DNA of 64,000 nucleotides from Burkholderiaceae bacterium (GCA_026125795.1 JAHCKM010000003.1:558001-622000); one strand, 5' to 3'; numbered from the stretch's first letter, positions 21,257-32,777 are shown. Numbers and translations are program-made. Notes: generated by a model not told the origin, from the sequence alone.

Positions 21257-22903
21257 ATGAGCATCTATGAGCAAGGGCTGGCGCCGCGCGCCGCCAACCA
21301 CGCACCGTTGAGTCCGGTGAGCTTCGTCGAGCGCAGCGGCGAAGTGTTTGGCGACGTGACCGCCGTGGTACACGGCGCGCGCCGCTACACCTGGGCGCAG
21401 ACGCGCGAGCGATCGGCGCGGCTGGCCGCCGCGCTGCGCGCGCTGGGTGTCGGGCCCGGCGTCACGGTGAGCGCGATGCTGTCCAACACGCCGGAGATGA
21501 TCGAGGCGCACTATGCGGTGCCGGCACTGGGCGCCGTGCTCAACACCTTGAACACGCGGCTCGATGCACCGCTGCTGGCCTGGCAGATGAACCACTGCGA
21601 GGCCTGGGTGCTGCTCACCGACACCGAGTTCTCGCCGGTGATCGCCAAGGCGCTGCATCTGCTGCAACAGGAGCATGGCCGGGTGCCGGTGGTGGTCGAC
21701 GTGGCCGACAGCCAGTACGGCGGTGCGGGCGAGCGGGTCGGCACGCACGAGTACGAAGCGCTGCTGGCCGCGCACGAGCCGCTGCCGCGGCTGGAGGGCC
21801 CGGCCGACGAGTGGGATGCGATCTCCGTCAGCTACACCAGCGGCACCACCGGCGACCCCAAGGGCGTGGTGACCCACCATCGCGGCGCCTATCTGAACGC
21901 GGCGTGCAACGCGCTCACCTGGACCATGCCGCACTTTCCAAAGTATCTGTGGACGCTGCCGATGTTCCACTGCAACGGTTGGTGTTTTCCCTGGACCGTG
22001 GCGATGCTCGGCGGCACGCACGTATGCCTGCGCCGGGTCGAGGCCAAGGCCATCCTCGATGCGATGCGCGAGCACGGCGTCGATCACTACTGCGCCGCGC
22101 CGATCGTGCACAACCTGATCGTCAACGCACCCGCCGAGTGGCGCCAAGGCATCCGCCAGAAGGTGCGCGGCATGGTCGCCGGCGCGGCGCCGCCGGCCGC
22201 GATGATCGAAGGCATGGCACAGATCGGCTTCGACATCACCCACGTCTACGGGCTCACCGAGACCTACGGCCCGGCGGCGGTGGCGGTGAAGCGACCCGAC
22301 TGGTCAGGGCAAACCCTGTCGGAACAGACCCGGCTCAACGGCCGCCAGGGCGTGCGCTACGTGCTGCAAGAAGGAATGACAGTGCTCGATGCGGAAACCC
22401 TGCACGAGGTGCCGTCCGACGGCCAGACCATGGGCGAGATCATGTTCCGCGGCAACATCGTGATGAAGGGTTATCTGAAGAACCCGGAAGCCACCGACAA
22501 GGCGTTTGCCGGTGGATGGTTCCACAGCGGCGACCTCGGTGTGATGGAGCCCGACCGTTACGTGAAGATCAGGGATCGCAGCAAGGACGTGATCATTTCG
22601 GGCGGCGAGAACATCAGCTCGCTCGAGGTTGAAGACGCGCTGTACCGCCATCCGGCGGTGCTGGCGTGCGCTGTGGTGGCCAAGCCCGATCCCAAGTGGG
22701 GTGAGACGCCGCTGGCCTACGTGGAGCTGAAGCCGGGCTCCGCGGTGGATGCGCCGGAGTTGATCGCGCACTGCAAGTCGCTGCTCGCCGGCTACAAGGT
22801 GCCCAGGGAGATCCGCTTCGAGGAGATTCCCAAGACCTCGACCGGCAAGATCCAGAAGTTTGCGTTGCGTGAGCGCGCGCGGTCGGTCTCGGCGATCGAA
22901 TAG
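21257..22903 (+). CDS. Acyl-CoA synthetase (AMP-forming, long/medium-chain type)
   Basis: ANL-superfamily enzyme of 548 residues that activates a carboxylic acid as its CoA thioester. The AMP-binding motif is YTSGTTGDPKGV near residue 193, followed by THVYGLTETYGP, the GWFHSGDLGV hinge region and the catalytic lysine in PKTSTGKIQKFALRE near the C-terminus. The short N-terminus and MSIYEQGL start are typical of the FadD3-like or fatty acyl-CoA synthetase group of betaproteobacteria. Twelve nt separate it from the crotonase-like gene. The divergent Liv transporter may bring in its substrate. Confidence 0.92.
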   Translation: MSIYEQGLAPRAANHAPLSPVSFVERSGEVFGDVTAVVHGARRYTWAQTRERSARLAAALRALGVGPGVTVSAMLSNTPEMIEAHYAVPALGAVLNTLNTRLDAPLLAWQMNHCEAWVLLTDTEFSPVIAKALHLLQQEHGRVPVVVDVADSQYGGAGERVGTHEYEALLAAHEPLPRLEGPADEWDAISVSYTSGTTGDPKGVVTHHRGAYLNAACNALTWTMPHFPKYLWTLPMFHCNGWCFPWTVAMLGGTHVCLRRVEAKAILDAMREHGVDHYCAAPIVHNLIVNAPAEWRQGIRQKVRGMVAGAAPPAAMIEGMAQIGFDITHVYGLTETYGPAAVAVKRPDWSGQTLSEQTRLNGRQGVRYVLQEGMTVLDAETLHEVPSDGQTMGEIMFRGNIVMKGYLKNPEATDKAFAGGWFHSGDLGVMEPDRYVKIRDRSKDVIISGGENISSLEVEDALYRHPAVLACAVVAKPDPKWGETPLAYVELKPGSAVDAPELIAHCKSLLAGYKVPREIRFEEIPKTSTGKIQKFALRERARSVSAIE

Positions 22904-22915
22904 GATCGACCTGCC

Positions 22916-23686
22916 ATGCTGGCCCATGACCTTCCGCTGCTGTTCGAGCGCGACACGCGCGGCGTGATCACGCTCACGCTGAACCGCCCGCAGTCGTTCA
23001 ACGCACTGTCCGAGGCCATGCTCGATGCGATGCAGTCGGCACTCGAGCGCGTGGCTGCCGACGAGCAGGCGCGGGCGGTGGTGATCGGCGCCACCGGCAA
23101 GGCGTTTTGCGCCGGCCACGATCTGAAGGAGATGCGGGCCCGGCCGTCGCTCGACTACTACGAGAAGCTGTTCGCCCAGTGCAGCCGCATGATGATGACG
23201 GTCCAGCGGCTGCAGGTGCCGGTGATCGCACGCGTGCAGGGCATCGCCACCGCGGCAGGTTGTCAACTGGTGGCGATGTGCGACCTCGCCGTCGCATCGC
23301 GCGACGCGCGCTTTGCTGTCAGCGGCGTCAACCTCGGCCTCTTCTGCAGCACGCCGAGCGTGGCGCTGTCGCGCAACGTGCCGCGCAAGGCGGCGTTCGA
23401 GATGCTGGTCACCGGCGATTTCATCTCGGCGCAGCAAGCGCTGGACAAGGGCCTGGTCAATCGCGTGGTGGATGGCGACGCGCTCGACGCCGAGGTGGCG
23501 TCGCTGGTGGACAGCATCGTCGCCAAGCCGCGCGTGGCCGTCGCGATGGGCAAGGCGCTGTTCTACCGCCAGCTCGAGACCGGCATCGCCGCGGCCTACG
23601 ACGACGCCGGCCGCACGATGGCGTGCAACATGATGGATGCATGCGCGCTCGACGGCGTGCAGGCGTTCATCGACAAGAAACGTTAG
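22916..23686 (+). CDS. Crotonase-family protein, ECHDC3-like, lacking both catalytic Glu residues
   Basis: A crotonase-fold protein of 256 residues. The oxyanion-hole segments FCAGHDLKEM and QGIATAAGCQLVAMCDLAVA are intact and the GVNLGLFCSTPSVAL stretch closely resembles the ECHDC3 group. At the position of the first catalytic glutamate (GGGCEL in true hydratases) it has AAGCQL, and where the second is expected (QPE) it has VSG. It is therefore unlikely to hydrate enoyl-CoA; another acyl-CoA reaction or a regulatory role is possible. It follows the acyl-CoA synthetase by 12 nt. Confidence 0.88.
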   Translation: MLAHDLPLLFERDTRGVITLTLNRPQSFNALSEAMLDAMQSALERVAADEQARAVVIGATGKAFCAGHDLKEMRARPSLDYYEKLFAQCSRMMMTVQRLQVPVIARVQGIATAAGCQLVAMCDLAVASRDARFAVSGVNLGLFCSTPSVALSRNVPRKAAFEMLVTGDFISAQQALDKGLVNRVVDGDALDAEVASLVDSIVAKPRVAVAMGKALFYRQLETGIAAAYDDAGRTMACNMMDACALDGVQAFIDKKR

Positions 23687-23712
23687 GTTGGCGCGCGCCG
23701 TACCATCGGCGC

Positions 23713-24903
23713 ATGACACAGCCGATCCGCCTGCCTGGCCGCCGTTTCCTCCACTCGCCCGGCCCGACCCCGTTGCCCGATGCCGTGCTGCATGCGATGA
23801 GCGTGCAGCCGATGGATCTGGGCGATCCGCGCGTCGACGCCAACATCGTGGCCGTGGAGCAAGGGCTGCGAAGCCTGCTGCACAGCGAGCAGGCCGAGGT
23901 GTTTCTCTATGCCTGCAACGGCCACGGCGTCTGGGAGGCGGTGGTCGAGAACCTGGCAGCCCCCGGGCAAGCGGTGCTGATCGCCGGCACCGGGCACTTC
24001 TCGGAATCGTGGGCGGTGCAGACCGAAGCGCTCGGCCGGCGCGTGGTGCGCACGCCATGGCGCGAGGGCTGGCCGATCGATGCCGATGCGCTCGAGCAGG
24101 CGCTGCGTGACGACAGCGCGCACGAGATCCGGGCTGTGTTCGTGGTGCACACCGACACCGCCAGCGGCGTGACGAGCGAGCCGGGCAGCATCCGCCGCGC
24201 GCTTGATGCCGCGAAGCATCCGGCGCTGCTGGTGGCCGACGTCGTGGCATCGCTGGCCGCCGCACCGTTCGCGATGGACGAGCTCGGCGTCGACGTGTCG
24301 GTGGGCGCGTCGCAAAAGGGCTTGATGTGCCCGCCTGGCGTCGGCTTTGTCGCGGTCAACGACAAGGCGATGGCCGTGGCGCAACGCAATCCCGCGCCGC
24401 GCTTCTACTGGGACTGGGTGCGGCGCAAGGACGCGATGTCCTATCGCAAGTTCTGCGGCACGCCGCCGCAGAACCTGATGTTCGGGCTCGAGGCGGCGTT
24501 GCAGTTGATCGATCGCGAAGGGTTGAGCGCGGTGTGGGCACGCCATGCCCGGCTGGCCGGCGCGGTGCATGCGGCTGTCGACGGCTGGCGCGAGGGCGGC
24601 GCGGTCGACTTCTTTGCGCAACAGCCGGCGAGCCGCTCGGTGTCGGTGACCACGATTGCCGTCAAGCCGGGCACGGTCGAGATCGAGACGCTGCGCGAGG
24701 TGGCGCGCGAGCGCTTTCAAGTGGCGATGGCCGGCGGTCTCGGGCCGCTCACCGGGCGGGCGTTTCGCATCGGCCATCTCGGCGACTGCAACCCGGCGAT
24801 GATCCTGGGCGCCATCGCCGGTGCCGAGGCGGCGTTGCGCACACTCGGCGTGCCGGTGGGCGAGGGCGTTCAGCGTGCGGTGAAGCTTCTCGCCAGCGAG
24901 TGA
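23713..24903 (+). CDS. Class V aminotransferase (serine/alanine-glyoxylate type)
   Basis: PLP enzyme of 396 residues. The PLP lysine is K202 in GASQKGLMCPPGVG; the N-terminal FLHSPGPTPLPDAVL is typical of alanine/serine-glyoxylate aminotransferases, and the C-terminal FRIGHLGDCN carries the substrate-carboxylate arginine. The start at 23713 lies 26 nt after the crotonase-like gene, so it may be co-transcribed. It converges with smpB. Serine-glyoxylate activity would fit with the nearby glycine cleavage genes, but that is inference. Confidence 0.9.
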   Translation: MTQPIRLPGRRFLHSPGPTPLPDAVLHAMSVQPMDLGDPRVDANIVAVEQGLRSLLHSEQAEVFLYACNGHGVWEAVVENLAAPGQAVLIAGTGHFSESWAVQTEALGRRVVRTPWREGWPIDADALEQALRDDSAHEIRAVFVVHTDTASGVTSEPGSIRRALDAAKHPALLVADVVASLAAAPFAMDELGVDVSVGASQKGLMCPPGVGFVAVNDKAMAVAQRNPAPRFYWDWVRRKDAMSYRKFCGTPPQNLMFGLEAALQLIDREGLSAVWARHARLAGAVHAAVDGWREGGAVDFFAQQPASRSVSVTTIAVKPGTVEIETLREVARERFQVAMAGGLGPLTGRAFRIGHLGDCNPAMILGAIAGAEAALRTLGVPVGEGVQRAVKLLASE

Positions 24904-24907
24904 GCGT

Positions 24908-25378
24908 TCAGCCCTTGGCCGGAGACGAGACCTTCTGTCTCATCAGCCGTCCGCGTTCACGTTCCCAATCGCGTTTCTTCTCGGTCTCGCGCTTGTCGTG
25001 TTGCGCCTTGCCCTTGGCCAGCGCGATCTCCGCTTTGACGCGGCCGCCCTTGTAGTGCAGGTTGAGCGGCACCAGCGTGTAGCCGCGCTGCTCCACCTTG
25101 CCGACCAGGCGGCGGATCTCGTCCTTGTGCATCAGGAGTTTTTTCGTGCGGTCGGCTTCCGGGTGCACGTGGGTCGATGCCGAACGCAGCGCGTTGATGC
25201 GGCAGCCGATCAGGAACAACTCGCCGTCGCGGATCGTCACGTAGCCGTCGGTGAGTTGCACCTGGCCGGCGCGGATCGCCTTGATCTCCCAGCCCTCCAG
25301 CACCACGCCCGCTTCGAACCGCTCCTCGATCAGGTAGTCATGGCGTGCGCGCCGGTTCTCGGCGATCGGGGCGGTCAT
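24908..25378 (-). CDS. smpB: SsrA-binding protein SmpB
   Basis: RNA-binding protein of 156 residues that delivers tmRNA to stalled ribosomes. The core has [37 protein letters not shown] and the oligonucleotide-binding fold up to [18 protein letters not shown]. It ends with the basic [19 protein letters not shown] tail that mimics a codon-anticodon stem. Length and order are standard. It is divergent from ratA with a GC-rich repeat in between. Confidence 0.98.
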   Translation of the reverse strand: MTAPIAENRRARHDYLIEERFEAGVVLEGWEIKAIRAGQVQLTDGYVTIRDGELFLIGCRINALRSASTHVHPEADRTKKLLMHKDEIRRLVGKVEQRGYTLVPLNLHYKGGRVKAEIALAKGKAQHDKRETEKKRDWERERGRLMRQKVSSPAKG

Positions 25379-25381
25379 GCC

Positions 25382-25450
25382 AGTGGCGCCCGGCCGCCCG
25401 AAGCCAGGCGCCCCGAGCAGGGGGCCAACGAAGTGAGCGCGGGGGCGGTC
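25382..25450 (-). repeat. GC-rich dispersed repeat, copy upstream of smpB
   Basis: Read on the minus strand this reproduces the block found before guaA: a CCCCCGCGCTC run, a CCCC/GGGG dyad and then GGCTTCGGGCGGCCGGGCG, ending right before the smpB start. The 19-nt core is identical in both copies. Confidence 0.7.
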
Positions 25451-25485
25451 ATTGCAGAAGCGGTCTCTAGAATTGCGGTCATTGT

Positions 25486-25953
25486 ATGAAGCGCGTGCAG
25501 AAATCGATCCTGCTGTGGTACTCGCCGCGCGAGATGTACGACCTCGTGGTCGGGATCGACCGCTATCCGCAGTTCCTGCCGTGGTGCGAACGCGCCGAGG
25601 TGCTCGAGGACAGCGGCGACACGATGACCGCCCGCCTGCATCTGGCGTATGCCGGCGTGCGCCACGCGTTCACCACGCGCAACACACACGTGCCTGCGCG
25701 TTCGGTGCTCGTGCAGTTGGTCGATGGGCCGTTCTCGATGCTCGACGGCATGTGGCAGTTTCAGCCGATCGGCAGGGCCGGTGCCGCGTCCGACGACGGC
25801 CAGGAGCGTGCCTGCCGCATCGAGTTCGAACTCGACTACGCGTTTGCCAACAAGCCGCTCGAGGCGGTGCTGAGCCCGGTGTTCGACAAGGTGGCGAACA
25901 CCCTGGTCGATCGTTTCGTGCAGCGCGCCGAGCAGGTCTATGGCAGCCGGTGA
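25486..25953 (+). CDS. ratA: RatA/COQ10-type START-domain protein
   Basis: A 155-residue START/polyketide-cyclase-fold protein. The N-terminus [20 protein letters not shown] and [14 protein letters not shown] are hallmarks of the RatA/COQ10 family. E. coli RatA was reported to block 70S ribosome assembly, while the mitochondrial homologue binds ubiquinone; which role holds here is open. It overlaps rnfH by 14 nt. The ratA-rnfH pair beside smpB is a widely conserved arrangement in proteobacteria. Confidence 0.94.
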   Translation: MKRVQKSILLWYSPREMYDLVVGIDRYPQFLPWCERAEVLEDSGDTMTARLHLAYAGVRHAFTTRNTHVPARSVLVQLVDGPFSMLDGMWQFQPIGRAGAASDDGQERACRIEFELDYAFANKPLEAVLSPVFDKVANTLVDRFVQRAEQVYGSR

Positions 25954-26290
25954 GCCGGCCACCGTGCACGTCGAGGTGGTGTACGCCGCGGCGCCGCACG
26001 ACGTGCGCATCGTCGCACTCGACTTGCACGAGGGTGCGTCGCTGGCCGACGCGGTGCGCGCCAGCGGCGTGTTGTCAGGCTTGAGTGCCGCAGCCGTCGA
26101 TGCGCTGCAGGCCGGCATCTGGGGCAGGAAGGCCGCGCTCGACACCCGGCTGCGCGATGGCGATCGTGTCGAGCTGACGCGTGGCCTGCTGGTCGATCCC
26201 AAGGAGGCGCGACGCCAGCGCTACCGGCGCGACGGCGTGCGGCGGGCGAAGCCCGCGGTGGTCAGGACCCGCGGCAATCCGACGCGATGA
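25940..26290 (+). CDS. rnfH: RnfH-family (RatB) ubiquitin-like protein
   Basis: A small beta-grasp protein of 116 residues. [19 protein letters not shown] and the [11 protein letters not shown] segment, followed by [20 protein letters not shown], fit the RnfH/RatB family (UPF0125). Its function is not established. It overlaps ratA at its start and the convergent DUF4124 gene by 29 nt at its end. Confidence 0.92.
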   Translation: MAAGEPATVHVEVVYAAAPHDVRIVALDLHEGASLADAVRASGVLSGLSAAAVDALQAGIWGRKAALDTRLRDGDRVELTRGLLVDPKEARRQRYRRDGVRRAKPAVVRTRGNPTR

Positions 26291-26762
26291 TCTGACGCGT
26301 GCGGTTCATCTCGTCGGCGCGCTGCTTGTCGTCGAGGATCTCGCGCTCGCCTTTTTCGTTGGTGCGCGACAGGCGCAGCCCGGAGTCGAGCGAGGCCATG
26401 TGGGCACGCGCGCGCTTGCAGTTCTCGGCGCGTTGCTGGGCGACCTTTTCTTCCTCGGCCTTGACCTTGTCGGTCTGCTCCTGCTCGGCCTTCTTCTTGC
26501 GCGCCTCGAGCTCCGGGTCGACCTTGGCCTTGGCCACGGCTTGCACCACGGGTGCGCTCGCGGCCGGCTCCGGCTGTCCTGCGCTCTTGCGCACGACGAG
26601 GTCCGGCTTCTGCAGCACGTCGCGTTCGGGGATGTCGCGCGGCGGCGGCACGTCGCTGATCACGATCTGGCCACGCGCGTCTTTCCATTTCCATTGCGCC
26701 GCGGCCGGCAGCGCGGCCAGCAGCACGGTACAACCCACAAGGACCCAAGCGTGCAAGCGCAT
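26262..26762 (-). CDS. Secreted DUF4124-domain protein
   Basis: A 166-residue protein with a Sec signal peptide ([20 protein letters not shown], cleavage near AAAQ) followed by a DUF4124-type strand pair, [19 protein letters not shown] long charged, probably coiled-coil stretch ([17 protein letters not shown]) follows, ending in a small domain with two cysteines. DUF4124 proteins are periplasmic and of unknown function. Its start region faces guaB, so 26763-26919 carries divergent promoters. Confidence 0.85.
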   Translation of the reverse strand: MRLHAWVLVGCTVLLAALPAAAQWKWKDARGQIVISDVPPPRDIPERDVLQKPDLVVRKSAGQPEPAASAPVVQAVAKAKVDPELEARKKKAEQEQTDKVKAEEEKVAQQRAENCKRARAHMASLDSGLRLSRTNEKGEREILDDKQRADEMNRTRQIIASDCRGS

Positions 26763-26887
26763 TGCAGCACTCCGACATCCGGCGAGAGCGGCCGGTCGGG
26801 GCAAAGTGTAGCGGTGCCCTCTGGTGGAGACCTCGGAGCGAGCCGTCGGGCGCTGGTGCTGTGGGAAATACCGCACAGGCCGGTCCC

Positions 26888-26893
26888 TATAAT
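26888..26893 (+). promoter_or_regulatory. guaB promoter -10 box
   Basis: A consensus TATAAT lies 26 nt before the guaB ATG, placing transcription start near 26900. The -35 region at 17 nt spacing (gaaata, 26865-26870) is poor. GGAG at 26907-26910 is the ribosome site. Confidence 0.55.
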
Positions 26894-26919
26894 CCCGTTT
26901 TGCGTCTGGAGCTTTTCCC

Positions 26920-28389
26920 ATGCGCCTTCTCGGCAAAGCGCTCACCTTCGACGATGTGTTGTTGGTGCCGGCGTTTTCGCAGGTGCTGCCGCGCGACACG
27001 CGCCTGGCCACCCGGCTGTCCCGCAACATCAACCTCAACCTGCCGCTGGTGTCCGCTGCGATGGACACCGTGACGGAAGCCCGCCTGGCCATCGCCATCG
27101 CGCAAGAAGGCGGTATCGGCATCGTGCACAAGAACCTGGCGCCCCGATCCCAGGCCGCCGAGGTCGCACGCGTCAAGCGCTACGAGTCCGGCGTGCTGCG
27201 AGATCCGATCACCATCACGCCCGACATGCCGGTGCGCGAGGTGCTGGCCTTGTCAAGGCAGCACGGCATCTCCGGCTTCCCGGTGCTGCAGGGCAAAACG
27301 GTGGTGGGCATCGTCACCAACCGCGACCTGCGCTTTGAAACGCGCATGGACGCGCCGGTGCGCGAGATCATGACGCCGCGCGAGCGCCTGATCACGGTGC
27401 GCGAAGGCGCCACCATCGACGAAGGCAAGGCGCTGATGCACAAGCACAAGCTCGAGCGCGTGCTGGTGGTCAACGATGCGTTCGAACTGCGCGGCCTCAT
27501 GACCGTGAAGGACATCACGAAGCAGACCAGCTTCCCCGATGCGGCGCGCGATGCGCAAGGCCAGTTGCGCGTCGGCGCCGCGGTGGGCGTGGGCGAGGGC
27601 ACCGAGGAGCGGGTCGAGTTGCTGGTGAAGGCCGGCGTCGATGCGATCGTCGTCGACACCGCGCACGGCCACTCGGCCGGCGTGATCGACCGCGTGCGCT
27701 GGGTCAAGCGCAACTATCCCAAGGTGGACGTGATCGGCGGCAACATCGCCAGCGCGGCGGCTGCCACTGCGCTGGCCGAGGCCGGCGCCGACGCAGTCAA
27801 GGTGGGCATCGGTCCCGGCTCGATCTGCACCACGCGCATCGTCACCGGCGTGGGTGTGCCGCAGATTTACGCGATCGAGGTCGTGGCCAATGCGCTCAAG
27901 GGAAGCGGCGTGCCGTTGATCGCCGACGGCGGCGTGCGCTTCTCGGGCGACCTCGCCAAGGCCATCGCGGCCGGCGCCGACAGCGTGATGATGGGCAGCA
28001 TGTTCGCTGGCACCGAAGAGGCGCCCGGCGAGACCATTCTCTACCAGGGTCGCACCTACAAGAGCTACCGCGGCATGGGCTCGCTCGGCGCGATGCAGCA
28101 AGGCAGCGCCGATCGCTACTTCCAGGAAGACAACGCCCACAACCCCAACACGGCCAAGCTGGTGCCCGAGGGCATCGAAGGCCAGGTGCCGTACAAGGGA
28201 TCGGTGGTGGCAGTGATCTTCCAACTCGCCGGCGGCCTGCGCGCCTCGATGCACTACTGCGGCTGCGCCACCATCGAAGAGATGCAGCGCAAGGCCGAGT
28301 TCGTCGAGATCACCACCGCGGGCGTGCGCGAGAGCCACGTGCACGACGTGCAGATCACCAAGGAAGCGCCGAACTACCGGATGGAATGA
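26920..28389 (+). CDS. guaB: Inosine-5'-monophosphate dehydrogenase
   Basis: NAD-dependent enzyme of guanine nucleotide synthesis that oxidises IMP to XMP. The product has 489 residues. The N-terminal [19 protein letters not shown] is standard, two CBS repeats occupy about residues 93-205, and the catalytic cysteine lies near residue 306 in [17 protein letters not shown]. The flap [10 protein letters not shown] and the C-terminal monovalent-cation region are present. guaA follows after one gene, so both steps from IMP to GMP are encoded here. Confidence 0.98.
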   Translation: MRLLGKALTFDDVLLVPAFSQVLPRDTRLATRLSRNINLNLPLVSAAMDTVTEARLAIAIAQEGGIGIVHKNLAPRSQAAEVARVKRYESGVLRDPITITPDMPVREVLALSRQHGISGFPVLQGKTVVGIVTNRDLRFETRMDAPVREIMTPRERLITVREGATIDEGKALMHKHKLERVLVVNDAFELRGLMTVKDITKQTSFPDAARDAQGQLRVGAAVGVGEGTEERVELLVKAGVDAIVVDTAHGHSAGVIDRVRWVKRNYPKVDVIGGNIASAAAATALAEAGADAVKVGIGPGSICTTRIVTGVGVPQIYAIEVVANALKGSGVPLIADGGVRFSGDLAKAIAAGADSVMMGSMFAGTEEAPGETILYQGRTYKSYRGMGSLGAMQQGSADRYFQEDNAHNPNTAKLVPEGIEGQVPYKGSVVAVIFQLAGGLRASMHYCGCATIEEMQRKAEFVEITTAGVRESHVHDVQITKEAPNYRME

Positions 28390-28392
28390 CCC

Positions 28393-29679
28393 TTGGCTGA
28401 TTCGCCCCCCGCAGTGGCGCAGACTTCATCGACCGAACCGCCCGCCAAGGCGCAACGCCAGGCCGCGATGCCCTTCATCATGGTCGTGGTGCTGATCGAC
28501 ATGATCAGCATCGGACTGATGGTGCCGGTGCTGCCGCACATCGTGGGGCAGTTCACGGCGAGCAACGACGAGCAGACGCTCGGCTTCCTTGCAGTGACGC
28601 TGACCTTCGGCATCGCGCAGTTCTTCGGCTCGCCGATCCTCGGCGCGTTGTCCGATCGCTTCGGCCGGCGCCCGGTGCTGCTGCTCGGCTTTGCCGGCCT
28701 GGCGCTGAGCTTCTTTGTCACCGCGGCGGCCACGGCGCTCTGGATGCTGGTGGCGGTGCGCATGTTCTCGGGCGCGATGCAGAGCAACATCTCGATCGCC
28801 AACGCCTACGTGGCCGACATCTCGCCGCCCGAGGAGCGTGCGCGCCGCTTCGGCCTGATGGGCGCGATGTTCGGCATCGGCTTCATCCTCGGGCCGGTGA
28901 TCGGCGGCATCCTGGGCGATATCGACGTGCGGCTGCCGTTCGTCGTGGCCGGCTCGATGGCGCTGCTCAACTGGTGCTACGGCTTCTTCGTGTTGCCCGA
29001 GTCGCTGCCCAAGGAGCGCCGCCGGGCGTTTGAATGGCGGCGCGCCAATCCGGTGGCGGCGCTCAAGGGGCTGGCCGCACTCAAGGGTGTGGGTGCGCTG
29101 GTGTGGGTGATCGCGCTGGCCAGCCTCGCGCAGTTCATGCTGCACATGAGCTGGGTGCTGTACACCAAGTTCAAGTTCGGCTGGGGACCGGGCCAGGTCG
29201 GCTGGTCGCTGTTCGCGGTGGGCGTGGTGTCGGCCATCAGCCAGGGCGTGCTGCTCAGGCCCTTGCTGGCGCGCTTCACGCCGCAGCAGCTGGCGGTGGC
29301 CGGGCTTTCGGTGGCGGCGTTGTCGTACCTGGGCTTCGGCCTCGCCACGCAGGGCTGGATGCTTTATGCGGTGATCCTGCTGGGTCTGATCGGCGGCACG
29401 GCGCAGGCGGCGATGCAGAGCATCGTGTCCAACGCGGCCGACTCGACGCGTCAGGGCCAGACCCTGGGCGCGGTGACCTCGCTGAGCAGCCTGATGGCGG
29501 TGTTTGCACCGGTGGTCGCGCTGGAACTGCTGCGCTGGGTGGCGCACCGGCCGCCGGGCGACTGGCTGATCGGCCTGCCGTTCTTCGTCTGTGCGGCGCT
29601 GCAGCTCACGGCGGCGATCGTCGCCTGGCGCTTTTTCCGTACCCACCAGAGTCTGCGCGCGCAGCCCGTCTCCGCATGA
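28393..29679 (+). CDS. MFS transporter, TCR/Tet-like exporter
   Basis: Inner-membrane major facilitator of 428 residues with twelve predicted helices in two halves. Motif A is [14 protein letters not shown] after helix 2 and motif C-like [14 protein letters not shown] in helix 5, placing it with the 12-TM drug:proton antiporters related to TetA. The start is TTG, 3 nt after the guaB stop; an ATG 25 codons in (28468) is the alternative. Its place between guaB and guaA suggests export of a purine or an antimetabolite, but that is inference. Confidence 0.88.
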   Translation: MADSPPAVAQTSSTEPPAKAQRQAAMPFIMVVVLIDMISIGLMVPVLPHIVGQFTASNDEQTLGFLAVTLTFGIAQFFGSPILGALSDRFGRRPVLLLGFAGLALSFFVTAAATALWMLVAVRMFSGAMQSNISIANAYVADISPPEERARRFGLMGAMFGIGFILGPVIGGILGDIDVRLPFVVAGSMALLNWCYGFFVLPESLPKERRRAFEWRRANPVAALKGLAALKGVGALVWVIALASLAQFMLHMSWVLYTKFKFGWGPGQVGWSLFAVGVVSAISQGVLLRPLLARFTPQQLAVAGLSVAALSYLGFGLATQGWMLYAVILLGLIGGTAQAAMQSIVSNAADSTRQGQTLGAVTSLSSLMAVFAPVVALELLRWVAHRPPGDWLIGLPFFVCAALQLTAAIVAWRFFRTHQSLRAQPVSA

Positions 29680-29689
29680 CCCCCATAAC

Positions 29690-29763
29690 CGTGCCCCCAC
29701 GCTCGCTCCGCTCGCTGCCCCCCGAGGGGGCGCGTCATTGGCTTCGGGCGGCCGGGCGCCAAT
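29690..29763 (+). repeat. GC-rich dispersed repeat, copy upstream of guaA
   Basis: The sequence runs cccccacgctcgctccgctc, then a ccccccgaggggg dyad and ggcttcgggcggccgggcg, ending just before the guaA ATG. Related copies lie at 25382-25450 (opposite strand) and 41487-41560. It fills the whole gap between the MFS gene and guaA and could act as an intergenic hairpin. Confidence 0.7.
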
Positions 29764-29766
29764 GAC

Positions 29767-31350
<1,584 letters not shown>

Positions 31351-31471
31351 GTCAACATCGTCCCACGGTGTCTCCGAGCATCCCAGGCCAATGCGACGCG
31401 AGACTCTGACGATCGGGCGACATGAGCCGGCTGCGCGGCATGGCATGAACTTGTAGCCTGCGCGCGCGGGC

Positions 31472-32155
31472 TTAGCGGGTCGCTGCCTGGAGCCGCGCCG
31501 GATCCGGCACGGTGATGCGCCGGCCCTGCACCTGCAGCAGCCCGGTTTGCGCCAGCTCGTGCAGGATGCGGGAGAAGTGCTCGGGCGTGAGGTTGAGCTG
31601 CGAAGCAATCTCGGCCTTGGCTGCCGGCAGCGTCACGACAAACGCGCCCGCCTGATCTTTGCCATGGCGCAGCAGGTAGTCGATGAAGCGCTCGCTGCCG
31701 CTGCCCAGCGCCTGTCGGTCCAGCTCGCGCACCAAGCGCTCGATGCGCTGGCTCAGGCCGGCGATCATGCGGCGCGCGAACTTCGGATTGCGCTCGATCT
31801 CCGCGAACACCGCCTCCTTGGGCAGATGCAGCAGCAGCGCATCGCTGGCGGCCTGTGCGTCGACGACGGTCGGGCGCTCGAGGAACATCACCGGCTCGCC
31901 GAAGCTGTGTCCCGGTCCGACGATGCCCGCCAGGCGCGGCCCACGCGCCGGCGTGGTCGCGATCAGCTTGACCTCGCCATAGACCACGACATACATGCCG
32001 GTGGCCGGATCGCCCTTGCGGAACAGCACCTCGCCACGCTTGAGTGCACGCCGCTTGGTGACCGCCGCCAGGCGCGCCAGCGTCGCGGCGTCGAGTGCCT
32101 TGAACAGCGGCACGCCGGCCAGGAAGACCTCGGGCGCGATCTCGCGGCGCGCCAT
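31472..32155 (-). CDS. Crp/Fnr-family regulator, Dnr-like (no Fe-S cysteines)
   Basis: A 227-residue regulator with an N-terminal cyclic-nucleotide-type beta-barrel (about 12-125; LFRKGDPATGMYVVVYGEVKL) and a C-terminal Crp-type winged helix with the recognition element KAEIASQLNLTPEHFSRILH. No cysteine occurs at all, so it cannot hold an Fnr Fe-S cluster. This fits the Dnr/NnrR group, which sense nitric oxide in denitrifiers. It is encoded with a hemerythrin protein and a DnrO-like protein, which supports that reading. It starts 5 nt after the FmdE-like gene. Confidence 0.85.
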   Translation of the reverse strand: MARREIAPEVFLAGVPLFKALDAATLARLAAVTKRRALKRGEVLFRKGDPATGMYVVVYGEVKLIATTPARGPRLAGIVGPGHSFGEPVMFLERPTVVDAQAASDALLLHLPKEAVFAEIERNPKFARRMIAGLSQRIERLVRELDRQALGSGSERFIDYLLRHGKDQAGAFVVTLPAAKAEIASQLNLTPEHFSRILHELAQTGLLQVQGRRITVPDPARLQAATR

Positions 32156-32160
32156 GCCGC

Positions 32161-32775
32161 TCAGGCCGCCAGCGCGATCAGCGCCGGGTCTTCGGTATGG
32201 TCGATCACGATCGACCGCACCCAGCCTTGCCATGCGTCGGCGAACGCACGCCGTGCCGTGGCGCTCGCTTGCGGCGCCACGGCATCGCGCAGCAGCTCGC
32301 TCAGGCAGGCGGGCCGCGGCACCGCCTGCAGCCGGTGCGACAGCTCGACCGACCCTCCGGTGTCCAGCCGTGTGAAGCGGATCTCGCCATGCATCGCCAC
32401 GCCGAAACGCAACAGGCCTTGCCGTGCGAAGCGGCCGGCGAGTCCCTTGAAGCCACCCTCGTTGGCCGCGCCAGTGACCAGGCCCGCCACACTGGCGATG
32501 ACGCCGGCCACGCCCTCGTCGAGGGCCTGGCGCAACTCGACGCGGATCTCGCCGCGCCGCGGGGTCTCGCCCGGGTACAGCCGCGCCAGCGCCGCACGCG
32601 TCATCAGCCAGGCGCCGGCCACCGTGGGACACGAGTGGCCCGCCAGCTTGACCGCGTCGACATAGCGGTACTCGATCAGCCCGCCCTCGGCCGCGCCGAG
32701 CGTCTCGGCCAGCGGGTCGGCGACGACGATCGCCGGCACCTCGTCGAAGAAGGAGGGCATCTGCATGTCGGCCAT
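32161..32775 (-). CDS. FmdE-family protein
   Basis: A 204-residue protein resembling the N-terminal domain of subunit E of formylmethanofuran dehydrogenase. The key element is KLAGHSCPTVAGAWLMTRAA, with the family His-x-Cys. The C-terminal zinc-finger part of archaeal FmdE is missing. The role in bacteria is unknown; a redox or metal cofactor is plausible. It lies 2 nt after the hemerythrin gene and 5 nt before the Dnr-like regulator, so the four genes 33768-31472 look like one operon. Confidence 0.75.
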   Translation of the reverse strand: MADMQMPSFFDEVPAIVVADPLAETLGAAEGGLIEYRYVDAVKLAGHSCPTVAGAWLMTRAALARLYPGETPRRGEIRVELRQALDEGVAGVIASVAGLVTGAANEGGFKGLAGRFARQGLLRFGVAMHGEIRFTRLDTGGSVELSHRLQAVPRPACLSELLRDAVAPQASATARRAFADAWQGWVRSIVIDHTEDPALIALAA

Positions 32776-32777
32776 TC

